Assembly (NCBI GenBank): GCA_032718475.1
Contig: JAUCBJ010007751.1
Coordinates: forward strand, 1-64,000
Length of the DNA: 64,000 nt
Source: Nemertoderma westbladi
Taxonomy: Eukaryota > Xenacoelomorpha > Nemertodermatida > Nemertodermatidae
Reading direction: 5' to 3'
The position numbers and the translations under genes are program-made. Position 1 is the first letter of the stretch; each line of letters begins with the position of its first letter. Below, piece by piece: positions 25,165 to 36,354 of this stretch. Below the pieces are notes generated by a model. It made no database searches, was not told where the DNA came from, and worked only from the letters and a program-made list of their open reading frames with translations.

Positions 25165-26463
25165 ATGATTAAGTATCATTACTACTTCATTGGGGTTGTC
25201 TTTATCAGTACCATTATTTTATGTGTTTATGTGTATTTCGTTCAAACGGTCTTCACAAAGTTTACCATTCAGCAGGTAGGAAGGTACAATCAGCTGTTAC
25301 AGTCAGATGGAAACAACTGCCCAAACAATGTCGAGGTTTTCGAACTTTTGGATTCTGATGAATTTCTCCTTAAACAAATCGATAGTGATTACAGTTGTCT
25401 GAAGGAAGCTACATACTTCCCGCACAGTCTGTCTATAGGAAAATGCGTGTGTCGGCCTGGTTGGAACGGACACCAGTGCAACATACCAGACATCATACTC
25501 AGCTCTACACTGCCAACCACAATCAAGCCTATTTTACGCAAAGTTCCCCGTCGTATTATCAATGCGTTCCCTATAAACATTGAATTCGAATTACTACAAG
25601 CGAGATTTCACGAACTTTCAGGATTAGTGGACGTCTATGTTATTCTAGAATCGAACAATACAATGAATGGATCGGCTAAACTGTTGTTTCTACGTGACAA
25701 ACTCAGAGAAGGTGTTTTCGGAAAAGAAGCCAAGAAGATATTATACGTTTGTTTGGATTATTTCCCCAAAGGTGCGGACAAAAATGGTTGGATTTCTGTT
25801 GACTTGCACCGAAATTACATCGGGGAGGCAGGATTGGCTGAACGACTACGCGGATGGCGTCATGATGATTGGTTTATTCTAAACGACGCGGACGAGATTC
25901 CGCGTCGTGAATTAGTTATGTTTCTTCGTAGTCATGACAATATTCCCTTTCCCGTCAGCATCCGCTACCAGACGACAAGCTTTGGATTCTTTTGGGGTAA
26001 CAAACGGGCTTCAGAACTACAAACTGCCGCTCCTATGGCCTATATGCGCGACATTATAAACTATAGATGTAATGAATTGAGGGGTTTAAATAAACAAAGT
26101 TTGAAAACTGCGGCATTAACGTCCTTCAAGAAGTCATTCCCTGAACTACCTGTATCGGCGTGGACCGCAGGAACTGGTCGCAGCTACGGCGGATGGCATT
26201 GCTCCTGGTGTTATAGAATAGAGGGAATACTATGGAAACTAGTGTCTGCACCTAACTGTGACTACCCCCGATGGGGAGATTACCCGGAGAAGCAGGACTT
26301 GGGATATATTCGCGGTTTGGTCGCTAAGGGCATGTGGTTCACTGGGGATCAGCAGGCCTATGTGGCCAGGGATCATACGGCTACCGATTATGCACCCAAA
26401 TACATTATGGAGCACAAAATAGAGTTATCCTACTTACTTTACAATCCATATACTAACACATAA
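25165..26463 (+). CDS. Mgat3: GT17 N-acetylglucosaminyltransferase (bisecting GlcNAc-T III like)
   Basis: Predicted Golgi type II membrane enzyme of 432 residues, in a single uninterrupted exon. I take the ATG at 25165. The frame is open upstream but has no earlier in-frame ATG, and this start puts a hydrophobic anchor at residues 6-26 right behind a short cytosolic tail. A Cys-rich EGF-like stub (CVCRPGWNGHQC) lies at about 94-105. The GT17 catalytic region starts near 129 (RRIINAFP) and contains DADEIP (241-246, likely metal/nucleotide binding), GGWHCSWC (about 342-349) and PRWGDY (about 368-373). Members of this family (MGAT3) transfer GlcNAc from UDP-GlcNAc to the core beta-mannose of N-glycans. 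Length is slightly below vertebrate MGAT3, mostly from a shorter stem. It lies on the plus strand within the long intronic span of the minus-strand locus. Family assignment is firm; the exact acceptor substrate is inferred. No upstream exon or poly(A) signal was identified. Confidence 0.92.
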   Translation: MIKYHYYFIGVVFISTIILCVYVYFVQTVFTKFTIQQVGRYNQLLQSDGNNCPNNVEVFELLDSDEFLLKQIDSDYSCLKEATYFPHSLSIGKCVCRPGWNGHQCNIPDIILSSTLPTTIKPILRKVPRRIINAFPINIEFELLQARFHELSGLVDVYVILESNNTMNGSAKLLFLRDKLREGVFGKEAKKILYVCLDYFPKGADKNGWISVDLHRNYIGEAGLAERLRGWRHDDWFILNDADEIPRRELVMFLRSHDNIPFPVSIRYQTTSFGFFWGNKRASELQTAAPMAYMRDIINYRCNELRGLNKQSLKTAALTSFKKSFPELPVSAWTAGTGRSYGGWHCSWCYRIEGILWKLVSAPNCDYPRWGDYPEKQDLGYIRGLVAKGMWFTGDQQAYVARDHTATDYAPKYIMEHKIELSYLLYNPYTNT

Positions 26464-27056
26464 AAATTATGTTATTTTATGATTGAACACAAGGAAGTAC
26501 AAACATGAATAGTTCTGGGCACTACTACAGCCCATCCATTTTTACCAACTTTGATGAATCAATTAGTTATTAAGTTTAAGTTTAATGTTTCCTCAGAACA
26601 AGCACCCAAAATACAAAAAAAAAAAAATGTTATAACAAAGGAACATGGTTTGGCTATAGCAAAGCTAGTGTAGCCTTACCATATTCCTATAAGAGGAGGA
26701 AACGCGGAGAACAGGTGAGATACGGGTGATGCAGGCGTATGGAGTAAGATATAGCTGGGATTAAACTATTAGTTTGTTTACCTTTACTGTAGATTGTCAT
26801 GATAAATTTCTAACTGAAAGAATGCTTTGGTTTTTCCCAGATCCAAATTTTGCATAATTGCAAATGCACTGAGATATATATCTTATGAGATACTGAATAC
26901 TCAAGTGATTAAGAGCGGAAAACATTATAGACAATTAACATTATTAACATTAACATTATAATTTTTCAACCTTTGCATTATAAGAAATTTCCAGATTCAA
27001 AAATTTTCTTGCGAAAAATTTGTTAAAAAGAAAAAGATAGAAAATAGTTATTATTA
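26464..27056. other. No gene seen; 3' flank of Mgat3-like gene
   Basis: AT-rich sequence with an A-run near 26617. It probably includes the 3' untranslated region of the glycosyltransferase, but no standard AATAAA was seen close to the stop. The right edge borders the 3' end of the CR1/L2-like fragment. Confidence 0.4.
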
Positions 27057-28242
27057 TCACGACCCAGAAAGAAGATTGATTTTTACTTGTTTTTTGAAAT
27101 GCACCTTATTACTGCTATCGCGGATATCTCTCGAGAGGGAATTCCAGAGAAGAGGGCCCTGCATTGAAAGGGACTGATGCCGGACTTCCGTGTGCGTACT
27201 GGGTAAATGAAAAAGACCAGCGGAGGCAGAGCGAGTATTGTATGTGTGAACAGATGATGCTTTAGTGAATAAGTGAGAAAGAGGATGAGAAGGATTGTGG
27301 TAAATTTCATACATTAGTATGAGGACCTGGTATTTATACAGACGATCTAGTGGTAAAATGCGTAGCTGCTGATAAATAGAAAAAGATGAGGACTGATAGT
27401 GGCTGAAGGTAATACATCGGACAATTTTATTGAGTTTGGTTTTGAGGGGACGAGTAATAGATTTGAATGTATTTCCCCATACTATCAACCCGTAAAAAAT
27501 ATAGGGGTAGGTAGACTAACGTATAGAATAGAGTTCGCATTATATGAGCTGGGACAATATGGCGTAGTTTATAGAATAATCCTCCACTCTTGGATATTTT
27601 TTTCAAGATATGGCTGATGTGTTCCCTATATGATAAATTGGAATCTATTAATATACCTAGATATTTAGATGTTGTTGTGGATCTAATTGTTTTGTTATTA
27701 ATGATTATAGGTGGTGGCGGTATTTCTGACTTTGATTTTGAGAATATTGTATATTCAGTCTTGTCAGTATTTAGAGTTAGTTTGTTTTCAGTTAGCCATT
27801 CGGATAACAGTTTGAGTTCAGAATTCATATAGTCGATTAGTGGAGAGATATTTCGATTGTTGCACATCAGTGAAGTGTCATCGGCAAATAAGGTTACTAA
27901 TAGGGATGTGCAGTTTGGGAGGTCATTGATGTACAGTAGAAATAAAATCGGCCCGAGGACCGAACCCTGCGGGATACCACAGATTATAGACCTAGAAGAT
28001 GATAAAACATTATCTACTGAAACGAATTGATGTCTATTACATAGATAACTAGAAATGAGTGCTAGAGGACTTCCGCGGATACCATATATTGGGAGCTTCT
28101 TTAATAGAATCGAATGGTCGAGGGTATCAAACGCCTTTTTTAGGTCTAGATACAGTACAGTATTTTTCTCTGATAATTTGAAAAATGTAAAATTTTCCCT
28201 TATGGTTACACATAATAACGAAAATATGATAGCCCAATCCAT
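27057..28242 (-). pseudogene. 5'-truncated CR1/L2-like non-LTR reverse transcriptase
   Basis: The minus strand encodes the RT palm of a jockey/CR1-group element: motif A LDLKKAFDTLDHSIL, then CGIPQGSVLGPILFLLYIND, then the catalytic LFADDTSL. The thumb and C-terminal part follow, through SKYLGILIDSNLS and HTYNTRSA. The first frame (28242-27427) passes to a second frame (27488-27057) in their overlap, so one frameshift is needed. The endonuclease and the RT N-terminus are missing (5' truncation near 28.2 kb, typical of target-primed insertion). The 3' end lies near 27.0 kb. The catalytic FADD is retained, but truncation and frameshift make it inactive. Confidence 0.85.
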
Positions 28243-28258
28243 AGCGAATAAATCTTCT

Positions 28259-28360
28259 ACCGTCCTGGTAGCTCAGAGGTCTTAGGACACACACTCGGCT
28301 GATGATAACCGGAAGTTTGAAACCTAGGTACCGTGTTCGAGCCCCAATAGGGGCCGTTAA
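28259..28360 (+). mobile_element. Possible tRNA-derived SINE head
   Basis: Contains an A-box-like tggtagctcagaggtc run and, about 60 bases on, a B-box-like gtgttcgagcccc. This is the spacing and order of a Pol III tRNA promoter. The acceptor stem does not pair well, so it is unlikely to be a functional tRNA. It lies directly next to the truncated CR1/L2-like element. No target duplication was identified. Confidence 0.5.
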
Positions 28361-30030
28361 TATTTTTCGCTTGTACTATAACATAAATATTTATAATAAC
28401 GAAAACTAACGAAATATGACGAAATTTATGGGAAAGAAATCAATGGGAAAGGTGGTGTGAAGTAGTAAGTAGGCTTAGCCTAGTTCATTAGTTCCCTATT
28501 GGAATAATGACCCTGAACCAATGGCTAGTCTTTATTTTGATTAACAGTGCTTATAACTCAATTAATCTTAATTAAATATGGATTAGAATTTGCAGGGTTA
28601 GAATTTAAAAAATTGTTATATTCCTCCCTCATACATAAACTGATGATTTCTTATTTCGCTATTATTCTTGCAAGTTAGTTAGTATTACCACCAATATTCC
28701 TATAACATTTATTCTACCCTCACATTTTCATTAGAATATCTTTTAAATAAAAAATAAATGAACAGGTTACTGTAGCAGGCTATTCTTCTAACCAAAACAA
28801 CAAAGGATAATGAATGTGCAGGTTTCACATGTCACTTGGGTAGATTTGGTCAGTATAAAAGTATCCAACTAAAGAGATACACATACTTTGGCAATAACAG
28901 TTTGTCAGTTTGCTCTCTTTGAGAGGTAATGCAAATGTATTTTTGGTAAATATTCCTAAATTCCAAAGTTGCGAACATTCAAGATTTACGCATATGTATC
29001 CAAATACATATATTTCATTGGATATACATGTTTGTCCGTTTCCAACCTAAAGACTCACTTTTACGTCTCCAGCGGCGATATTCAAAAATAGAGATCAAAT
29101 ACAATATGCATCACTACTGTAAATAAAATTAATTACACAACACAATAAACTGACCTAGAATGGGGTAAGGTAAAATAAGTAAAATTATTCGCATTATGGG
29201 AATAAACTGAAAATAGGTGCATATAGTCAAGCATGCACTAACTATTAATTATTGACAATCTTGGGTAGATCACTAAAATATAGTTATAGACACAATCATT
29301 AATTAAAATCTAAATAAAATTCTTTAAAATTAAATTATCAATTTAAAAATTAGCGGCACTTTAACATCGGTAATTGTCACATTTGGATGATATAAAGTTA
29401 CACAAGATATTTATTGAAAAGTTAAGGAATTCTAGTAAGACTTCCCTTCTATTATCAGAGTTACCTACGTCGCGGTTGTGATATCACAAATTAATTATCT
29501 TACAAACTATATAACTTGTAAAGCCATACTTCGATGATTAAAATGTTCTAAATAAAAATTTGCTAAATCAATGGTATATGTTTATAGAAAAGCTTGCCAG
29601 TTGCCAGCCAGATAGGTATGTACTGGTAATGTGTGCCAACGACACGGTGGGATAGACAGACAACAATATCGCTAAACTCCCGAGCTGAACTGTATCTTAC
29701 TGACTTCATGGCTCGCCCCTCACTTTTTCGTAATTTACAGAACAAGTTGGTTTACAAAGATACATTGGTAGCACTATACTGAAATGTCAATAATTGAAGA
29801 ATGAATCAGACCTGACTCTGACAGTCATTAAAGGCCTAAGTCCTGAAGTGTGAATGAATATGATAATAGGGTTAAAAAACAGATACAAATCGACAGATTC
29901 AATTCCGAGAAGTAGTACACAAGCAGTCATACATTTAATAGTTCTAATAAATGTTTCAGACACCGGGATTATTATGAATTAGCGAAAAAACATCATTCTG
30001 CATTCGATCATATAAATTTAACATATGCAG
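28361..30030. other. No gene seen; AT-rich intron or spacer
   Basis: About 1.7 kb with only short open frames and no recognisable domain or element boundary. The ggctcgcccc motif recurs at about 29710. This probably lies within the long intron system of the minus-strand gene, downstream of the BED exon at 30.3 kb. Confidence 0.4.
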
Positions 30031-30035
30031 TGAAT

Positions 30036-30333
30036 TCATTTGTTTTTCGATATAAATCGATGACTTAGATAGGCCCAGGTTTCATCATCCAGACTATCGT
30101 TATGGGTGACCCAGGCGTGTTTAACAATATTAGTGGTCCCGGATCCCCAATAGAGTGACTTGTTGCAGACCAGACATCGAACTCGGCGTGAATCCTCGGC
30201 CATCAGCGTGTAATACTTCCAGACCAGGTTGGTAGCCTTCAGCGGTATAGTTTGGCCGCTAGCACGAATGCCGTCCAACACAGATATCACTCGGTGTTCT
30301 GAGACAACCCCAATTGGCCTTGTACGCACCGTA
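30036..30333 (-). CDS. Alternative 3' exon: BED zinc finger
   Basis: Terminal exon candidate of about 98 residues. The acceptor (ttttcgtattgttttag) ends at 30334 and the exon starts in phase 2. A single BED-type finger is visible at about residues 37-77: aromatic VWKYYTLM lead, C-x2-C (CLVC), then H-x5-H (HAWVTH). The W/Y aromatic pair ahead of the cysteines is characteristic of BED fingers, which bind DNA in chromatin-boundary proteins and in hAT transposase-derived factors. The finger resembles those encoded at 32243 and 33011, suggesting exon duplication. About 35 residues lie before the finger. The fold call is good; use in the shared transcript is inferred. Confidence 0.78.
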
Positions 30334-30339
30334 CTAAAA

Positions 30340-31000
30340 CAATACGAAAACGAGACTCCTTAACTTAGATATCCTCTGTAACGCCACTCGATTCACATCC
30401 CTTATATTCAATTGTTTCTAGCCCAACAATTTTTCGAGCACCAACCCTTTGTACCCCTGTGACTTATGCTTTATAAGTATAATAAAATAATATTTAATTA
30501 TAGACACTTCACAAATAAAGGACCAGTATATTTTACTAATAGATGTAACTGCAATAATCGATATAACACGACTGTGAACATACATTTAATACTGCACAAA
30601 ATAAAAATAACTAACACTAATACAGTTAATAAATATAGAACCAATTAAATAAATATGTATAACTATAATATAGAATGCATTACAATCAAACAATTAATAC
30701 TACAAGACTTAATTACTTAATATTACTAAATTTATTAATTCTATTTAGGATATTTATAGTTAGTCTACCTACCGATGGCACTTAATACAGTCAGTATGGT
30801 GTCATTATAAAATTAAGTGCAATTTTTTCATATGTTAAAGTTGTGACGATCGGATATATCGGACTTATTTTCTCACAACAGAGTTTCATAATAATTCAGT
30901 TTTATAAAATTAATTAGTTTAGTAATTAGTTATTAGTTACGAGGGTGTCTGGACCGCAAGGGCCGGGTGGTAGGGGGAGTGCGAGCAGACCTGGTCGCTC
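30340..31000. other. No gene seen; very AT-rich
   Basis: The intron between the BED exons at 32.2 and 30.3 kb, read on the minus strand. No coding region is recognised. The plus-strand frame at 30466-30648 is AT-driven and has no domain. Confidence 0.4.
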
Positions 31001-31004
31001 GGGG

Positions 31005-31335
31005 AGTCTGGGCCAATCAACGGGTGGCGTCGTTTGATATATCGTTAATAAACGCTGACGCCACCTCGTATGCCCAGGCAAACCGTTCGACTGAGTCACT
31101 GTTCGACTGGAGCGGTGCAGGCTCAAGAAGCGCCACTACCGCACCGTCTGCGAGGACAGGAGGATGTCATGCGCGAAAGGGGCCTCGCATGTGTCCTGGG
31201 GGGTGTTCGCCGGAGGCTGCAGTTTGCGCTCCTCGGGTCCAGCTCCCTCTGCTTCCGTGGCGGACGGCGGTCTTGGCGAGGGTTAGGGTTCGGGGATGGG
31301 GCGGGGATCCGTGAGATGGGTTTGGCGGGGAATTA
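31005..31335. other. GC-rich island in AT-rich surroundings
   Basis: About 330 bp of markedly GC-rich sequence between two very AT-rich stretches. Open frames exist on both strands but none shows a recognisable domain. On the minus strand an acceptor-like tcctcctgtcctcgcag lies near 31160, but the phase-2 frame used by the neighbouring terminal exons hits a stop within a few codons. It could be a CpG-type regulatory element, part of a decayed element or a foreign insertion. Confidence 0.4.
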
Positions 31336-31438
31336 TTGAATTCGGGGCGTTATACTTGTACATATCCACATATAATTAAATATAATTAATAAAAAATATA
31401 ATTATTGGTGCTGGTATATTATCTATATGGCATATCAA

Positions 31439-31714
31439 ATTATTTGTATTTAATTTAAAATTAATTATTTGTATTTAATTTTAAATTAATTATTTGTATT
31501 TAATTTTAAATTAATTATTTGTATTTAATTTTAAATTAATTATTTGTATTTAATTTTAAATTAATTATTTGTATTTAATTTTAAATTAATTATTTGTATT
31601 TAATTTTAAATTAATTATTTGTATTTAATTTTAAATTAATTATTTGTATTTAATTTTAAATTAATTATTTGTATTTAATTTTAAATTAATTATTTGTATT
31701 TAATTTTAAATTAA
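31439..31714. repeat. 25-bp AT minisatellite, about 11 copies
   Basis: Head-to-tail copies of a 25-bp unit that reads ttatttgtatttaatttt then aaattaa. Apart from the first copy, which has a one-base variant, the units look identical. Each unit contains a self-complementary ttaattttaaattaa-like core. It ends about 300 bp from the BED exon at 32.0 kb. Confidence 0.95.
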
Positions 31715-32023
31715 AAAATTAGTGGATTTAAATAAAGTTTAATAAACATTTGGGTTATATGTACCGCCGCTGTATTAGTTTCGTAATATTATAATTTTTG
31801 GAAACAAACTACATACATACACAACATACATTTTTTTAAAAGCGTTCTAAACCTCGTATAATAATTTCACTCACTCATTACGTTCTCCACGTATACGAAA
31901 CCACTCGACTCGAATCAGTAAAGCGCTACTTTACACGTAGGTATGTAAACAGTTTTTACTCGAATTGATAATACACTGTTGCAAATATTAGCTCCCATGT
32001 TATCTGTAACCAGACATCAGTAA

Positions 32024-32243
32024 CTAAAAGTTTGACTTCTTAATGAATACTGAGTGCTGCGACTTTAGGTGTTTAACCAGATGGGAAGTGTGGCCATTCA
32101 ACACTTTCTGACAGAGAAGACAACGTGCCGGCCCATCAGCTGTACCCCGAGGTGCATCCAACAGCGTGAAGTACATCCAGGCGCCACTTCGCGCGCGCGT
32201 AGGAACCACATGATGGCTGCCATTCCCAGCAATCGCGTCGTAA
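32024..32243 (-). CDS. Alternative 3' exon: BED zinc finger
   Basis: Terminal exon candidate of about 72 residues. The acceptor (attgtttccgtttctatag) ends at 32244, and phase 2 matches its neighbours. A BED finger fills most of the exon: WMYFTLLD aromatic lead, C-x2-C (CLLC), then H-x4-H (HLKSQH). Only about 18 residues precede it and 8 follow. Compared with the other two BED exons the spacer between the aromatic lead and CxxC is longer (APRGTADGPAR). It is probably a tandem-duplicated relative of the exons at 33.0 and 30.3 kb. DNA binding is a family expectation. Confidence 0.78.
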
Positions 32244-32249
32244 CTATAG

Positions 32250-32700
32250 AAACGGAAACAATATGATGGATATCATCGGGGATTCGAACCAATTAGCACC
32301 AATACTTAGTGGATATACCAGCAGCTGTACAACCGCCGCCATAGCGGTACTAGCATCGATCATATGCGCGAAGCCCTCACCAAATGGCCACACAAGCATC
32401 ACCCTGCAGACACAACATCTTCGTTTCGATGGGCAATATAGCGCAGCCCGTGAATCAGTAAAAATCAGGTAAATAGCAAATCATAAAAACCATATGTGGC
32501 TTCTCAGAGACACAAAGTCTGGAGAATGGCTAATTGTATGTCTAAGTAGCAGGATATCGTTTCTACGAATTACCGGTGTTGAGTCTTAAACGCGAATATA
32601 TATACGTAAATATCCCTTACTGCATAATAGAGTTTCATTTCGCAGCACAATGCCCCCATAAAATATTGATTAACTCCCCAAATAACATCCAATCATAACC
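32250..32700. other. Intron between BED exons; no other gene seen
   Basis: Short spacer between two BED-finger exons on the minus strand. It includes the polypyrimidine tract and branch region of the exon at 32243. Plus-strand open frames here (for example 32263-32472) have no domain. Confidence 0.45.
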
Positions 32701-32704
32701 ACCA

Positions 32705-33011
32705 TCAATCATTCGATACAGACTTCAATCCGCAATAATGAACACTATTCTTCGGGCGCGCGGCCTCTATTGTTATAGAGTGCCGATATCTCAGATGGGC
32801 AGTAAGGTTGGAGGTGTGGCGACCATAGGCTATGTATTTATTGCACATCAGACAGACAACACGTTCGCTTTGGTCTGGCGACGTGAGCGTAAAATAATTC
32901 CATACCGAACTGACGGCCCTCGGTGGTACTAAATGTGGGGTTGATGATTGGTTCCCGGTAAACATCGCATCCGCATTGTCATGGTTACTACGAATCGGCG
33001 TCACAAGGCAT
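32705..33011 (-). CDS. Alternative 3' exon: BED zinc finger
   Basis: First of the terminal exons met after the shared exons, about 101 residues. The acceptor is strong (cccaattcctccctgtag), ending at 33012. The exon opens in phase 2 with CLVTPIRSN. A BED finger lies at about residues 37-79: VWNYFTLT lead, C-x2-C (CLMC), then H-x4-H (HLRYRH). The tail is short, with no second domain. The match to the exons at 32243 and 30333 in lead, spacing and helix points to local exon duplication followed by divergence. The intron from the last shared exon (44792) would be about 11.8 kb and contains the 23-bp satellite and an RTE copy. Confidence 0.8.
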
Positions 33012-33124
33012 CTACAGGGAGGAATTGGGAAGCATGCAGCGCATCACTAAGGCCCGCATCGACATAAAAATTAATAAATATATACCGGTAGTAAATCGAG
33101 AAGTTATATTTCGTCATGTGGCAA

Positions 33125-33625
33125 TAAAAAGGCTCCATCTCAAATTTTAAGATTTCAAAAATTAAGTTATTCATATTCATTTCATATAAAATTCTGCATC
33201 AGATGATATAATTTTTGATAGTGGGTTCGGGTTGTTATTCAAATTATCCCATTTAAATCATTTGATTTAAATGAAATGTAGAAAATTCAATAAAACTGTA
33301 AATTAGAATATTGACGAATTCCAAGATAGCTCCTTATTAACGAATTCATTAAAAAGGCTCTATCTTAGAACTTATATATAGTATCCTAAGATAGCCCCTT
33401 TCCAATGAATTTATTAGAAGTATGCTATCTCTCTCTATACAGTTTCTGAGATAGCTCATTTTTAATGAATTCTTTAGAAAGGCGCTATCTTAGTTATTCT
33501 TATACAGTTTTAGAGATAGCGCCTTTTTAATGAAATTCATTAGAAAGGCGCTATCTTAGAAATGTGTTGACCAATTACATAAGTTCAATTTCCACAGTTT
33601 GTAAAGAAACTGAGATAGCGTCTAT
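33125..33625. repeat. Array of short hairpins (GGCGCTATCTTAG family)
   Basis: Several imperfect inverted repeats in a row. Each pairs an aaaggcgctatct arm with an agatagcgccttt arm over a loop of about 20-25 bases; the arms at 33479-33491 and 33513-33525 are perfect 13-mers. Diverged arms (ggctctatcttag, gatagctcc, gatagcccc, gatagcgtc) lie on both sides. No ORF is present. It may be a cluster of tiny foldback elements or a structured transcript. Confidence 0.7.
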
Positions 33626-33639
33626 TTATTACCACATGA

Positions 33640-34700
33640 CGATATGTCGGTTAATTTATATATATGTCGGGTTTGTTAGTTTGTGTGTCAATTTATTCTA
33701 CAGCTAGGCGAGAGTTAATAGTGCAATGCCAGAAAAATATTACATTATATATTATATTATACCATGCAACAATGCATTGGGGCAGTGGGTACCTCGCAAA
33801 CTTTCAAACTATAAATCAACTAAGTACTCCCTAAATTTACAACTCAGCAATAATATCACGGGAGATAGAGTAAATGTTAATACAGGACAGAACTTACTAA
33901 TGGGGCTGGGGTGGGGTGGGGCGGGGTGGGGTGGGGTGGGGTGGGGTGGGGTGGGGTGGGGGTGGGGGGGGTAGTCCTTGATGCAAGTAAAATTAAACAG
34001 ATAACAGGTTGAAAATCGAGGTTGCCTCATTAACAATTCCAATCATTGCCATTGCCGAAATAATTAGAAATAATAAACATAATAGGTGAAAAGGTACCCG
34101 GACAAATCGTTCCAGGACAAATAGTGCTAGGAAAAGACGTCCACTCACAAAACTAGTATATAGGTACATCAACACCATCATTTCTTAGGTACCCTGTATG
34201 TATACGGGATCATTTATCAGGATACATTTTGCCATGCTTCAAAAATATAATATATTAGGTGGATACAAGGATATATACAAAGTTAATGAGAGGGCACTTA
34301 AAACAACCTTGGTCAGAGTCAGAGCGAGTGATTGCCGCACACAATAAACAAACATAGAAGCATAACATAGAAGGGGGATTATACATTATAACAGCGCGCC
34401 GTGTTGTTTCCGTAGCAACTACACATCGCGCTGTTATTATAATATACATGCCGAACCGCCCACCTTAATAACCAATTAACCAATAAAACTAACCAAACAA
34501 TTAACCAATATTTCTTTTTTCTTTAGAATAAACATAATATTATATTAATTCTGTTATTGACATAACATTAAAACATAAAACACAACGTTTCGTTCTACAC
34601 ACTGTACAGCAGCATCAGGGCACAAATACACAACTCAGAACCGAATAATACAGGTATAATACAACACAGTACTAACAGTAAAAAAAACAACAGGTAGGCC
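33640..34700. other. No gene seen; GGGGT repeat at 33902-33972
   Basis: Non-coding, with a (tgggg)n simple repeat at about 33902-33972 that is G-rich on the plus strand and could form G-quadruplex structure. Open frames across it on either strand are low-complexity artefacts. No other structure is recognised. Confidence 0.5.
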
Positions 34701-36212
34701 AAACCAAATCATGTGGGGCGAGCCACGAATCCGATGGAGCCAGTAGCGAAGGGCGACTAGACTATTTAAATAAGAACAATGTGTATAATTTTTCTTGCTT
34801 ATTATGTGTTGGATTGTAATGTTGGATACATAAATTTCTTTAACATAATATTATTGATTTGCATTGCTAGTCATTGTTCCAGGCTCAGAAATATACAGGC
34901 TCAGAAACTCGAGCTAGATAGATTTATTTATACATTATGTAAAAACAATAACAAATACACCAAACAATGTACCGGTATAAAGGTATTGTCCAACATAAAA
35001 TATAGGATTACCCCTAAAGCTTTGCAGCTTATTTCCAAGGGGGTCCTTGAGCGTCAAGAGCGTCAAGGGTGAGATCAGTTCATTCAATACAAGGTTTGTA
35101 TTTTTATGATTTTTCGTTCTCACGGACCGCACGATTTCAATCCAAATTATATAATACGTCATTGAGGAACAATGTTGGTTGGTTTAAATAAATGTTGGTA
35201 AGGTGAGGAATACCGGATCCGAGTTATTAAATCCTGCATCATTAGGTCTGTGGTGTGATATCATAGTGTCGTTGAGAGAAAGGAGCAGATTACTGTGCTA
35301 TGTCATTCTAACCAAAACAATTTAAAACTACTGTATTTACGCATGAACTAACGACACAGGACCTAATGTCGCAGGACCCTAATGGCGAAAGTCCTAAATA
35401 CGCAGGAAAGAACGACCAAATAAGGGCCTAACGGTACAGGACCTCATACGACCAAATAAGGGCCTAACGAAACGATCACAAGAACAGGACCTATTTTTGA
35501 AAATTATTATTATTTGAAAATTTAATAAAATTATATTACAAAATAAAATAAAATTACAAAAATTCATTTTTGTAAAGTTTTACAACTAAAATATTTTACT
35601 CTTGTTCTTCTTATATCAACTTTCTTCTCAGACGGCCGATTTTAATATTTTCTATGACTAAATTACAATATACCTTTTAAATTTTTTTAAACTCAATTCT
35701 CATTAAACTTGTGTGAAAATTTCCGAAATTGCATAGCTGCAATTTGGTCTATTGGAATTACAATACCTGGTCATGTGTATGTTTTAGAATTGTTATATTT
35801 ATATAAGAATATATTTTTTTTGTTTTGTAGTTTACTAAATAAAACAGTTTTTTGGATTTTTTTTATGCAAAATATAAACATCACCACACCCTCTCATCTG
35901 CCGATACAGGTATCCGTAATTCTGTAATATCCCACTAAAATAAATATAAGTATAACTAATCATAGAGTGAACTGCATATACCTTATATCCTTCTTACATA
36001 CTTTAAGTCCTTAAAAAATATACGTAAACAACAAAAAATATAGATAACAAAACACAAAAAACTATTTTGTTTTGTAGTTTTTGAACAAAAAATGACGTTT
36101 TTTTTTTCAAGCCCTGTCATATTCAAGGTACCTTATGAGTCTTCCGAGGTAGTTAAGTTTGCTCGAATGGTTGATAGTGAGACAAAGTAATCTATACCTA
36201 TAAAAATCAAAT

Positions 36213-36245
<33 letters not shown>

Positions 36246-36350
36246 GTGTTCGAACTCCTCCAAAACAGGCAGAGGGATTGCGCTGGAACTTGGCATGTGT
36301 GTAACATTAACCAGCGGTCGTTATAGGTCACTTTTCGAAAAGTTTAATTC
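34701..36350. other. No gene seen; dispersed motif and simple repeats
   Basis: Includes a copy of the tggggcgagccacg motif at about 34711. A short imperfect tandem region lies at 35345-35485, with repeated cgaccaaataagggcctaac and caggacct. A (tc)n run lies at about 36219-36245. No coding region is recognised. Confidence 0.45.
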
Positions 36351-36354
36351 ACGT

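Noticed and set aside
28259-28360. Functional tRNA gene
   Set aside because: A and B boxes are visible but the acceptor and anticodon stems do not fold properly, so a SINE head is the better reading.
31100-31165. Seventh terminal exon in the GC-rich island
   Set aside because: A good acceptor-like site is present, but the phase-2 frame stops within a few codons and no finger motif is visible.
33726-34042. Gly/Trp-rich and His/Pro-rich small proteins
   Set aside because: Both are translations of the GGGGT simple repeat on opposite strands.
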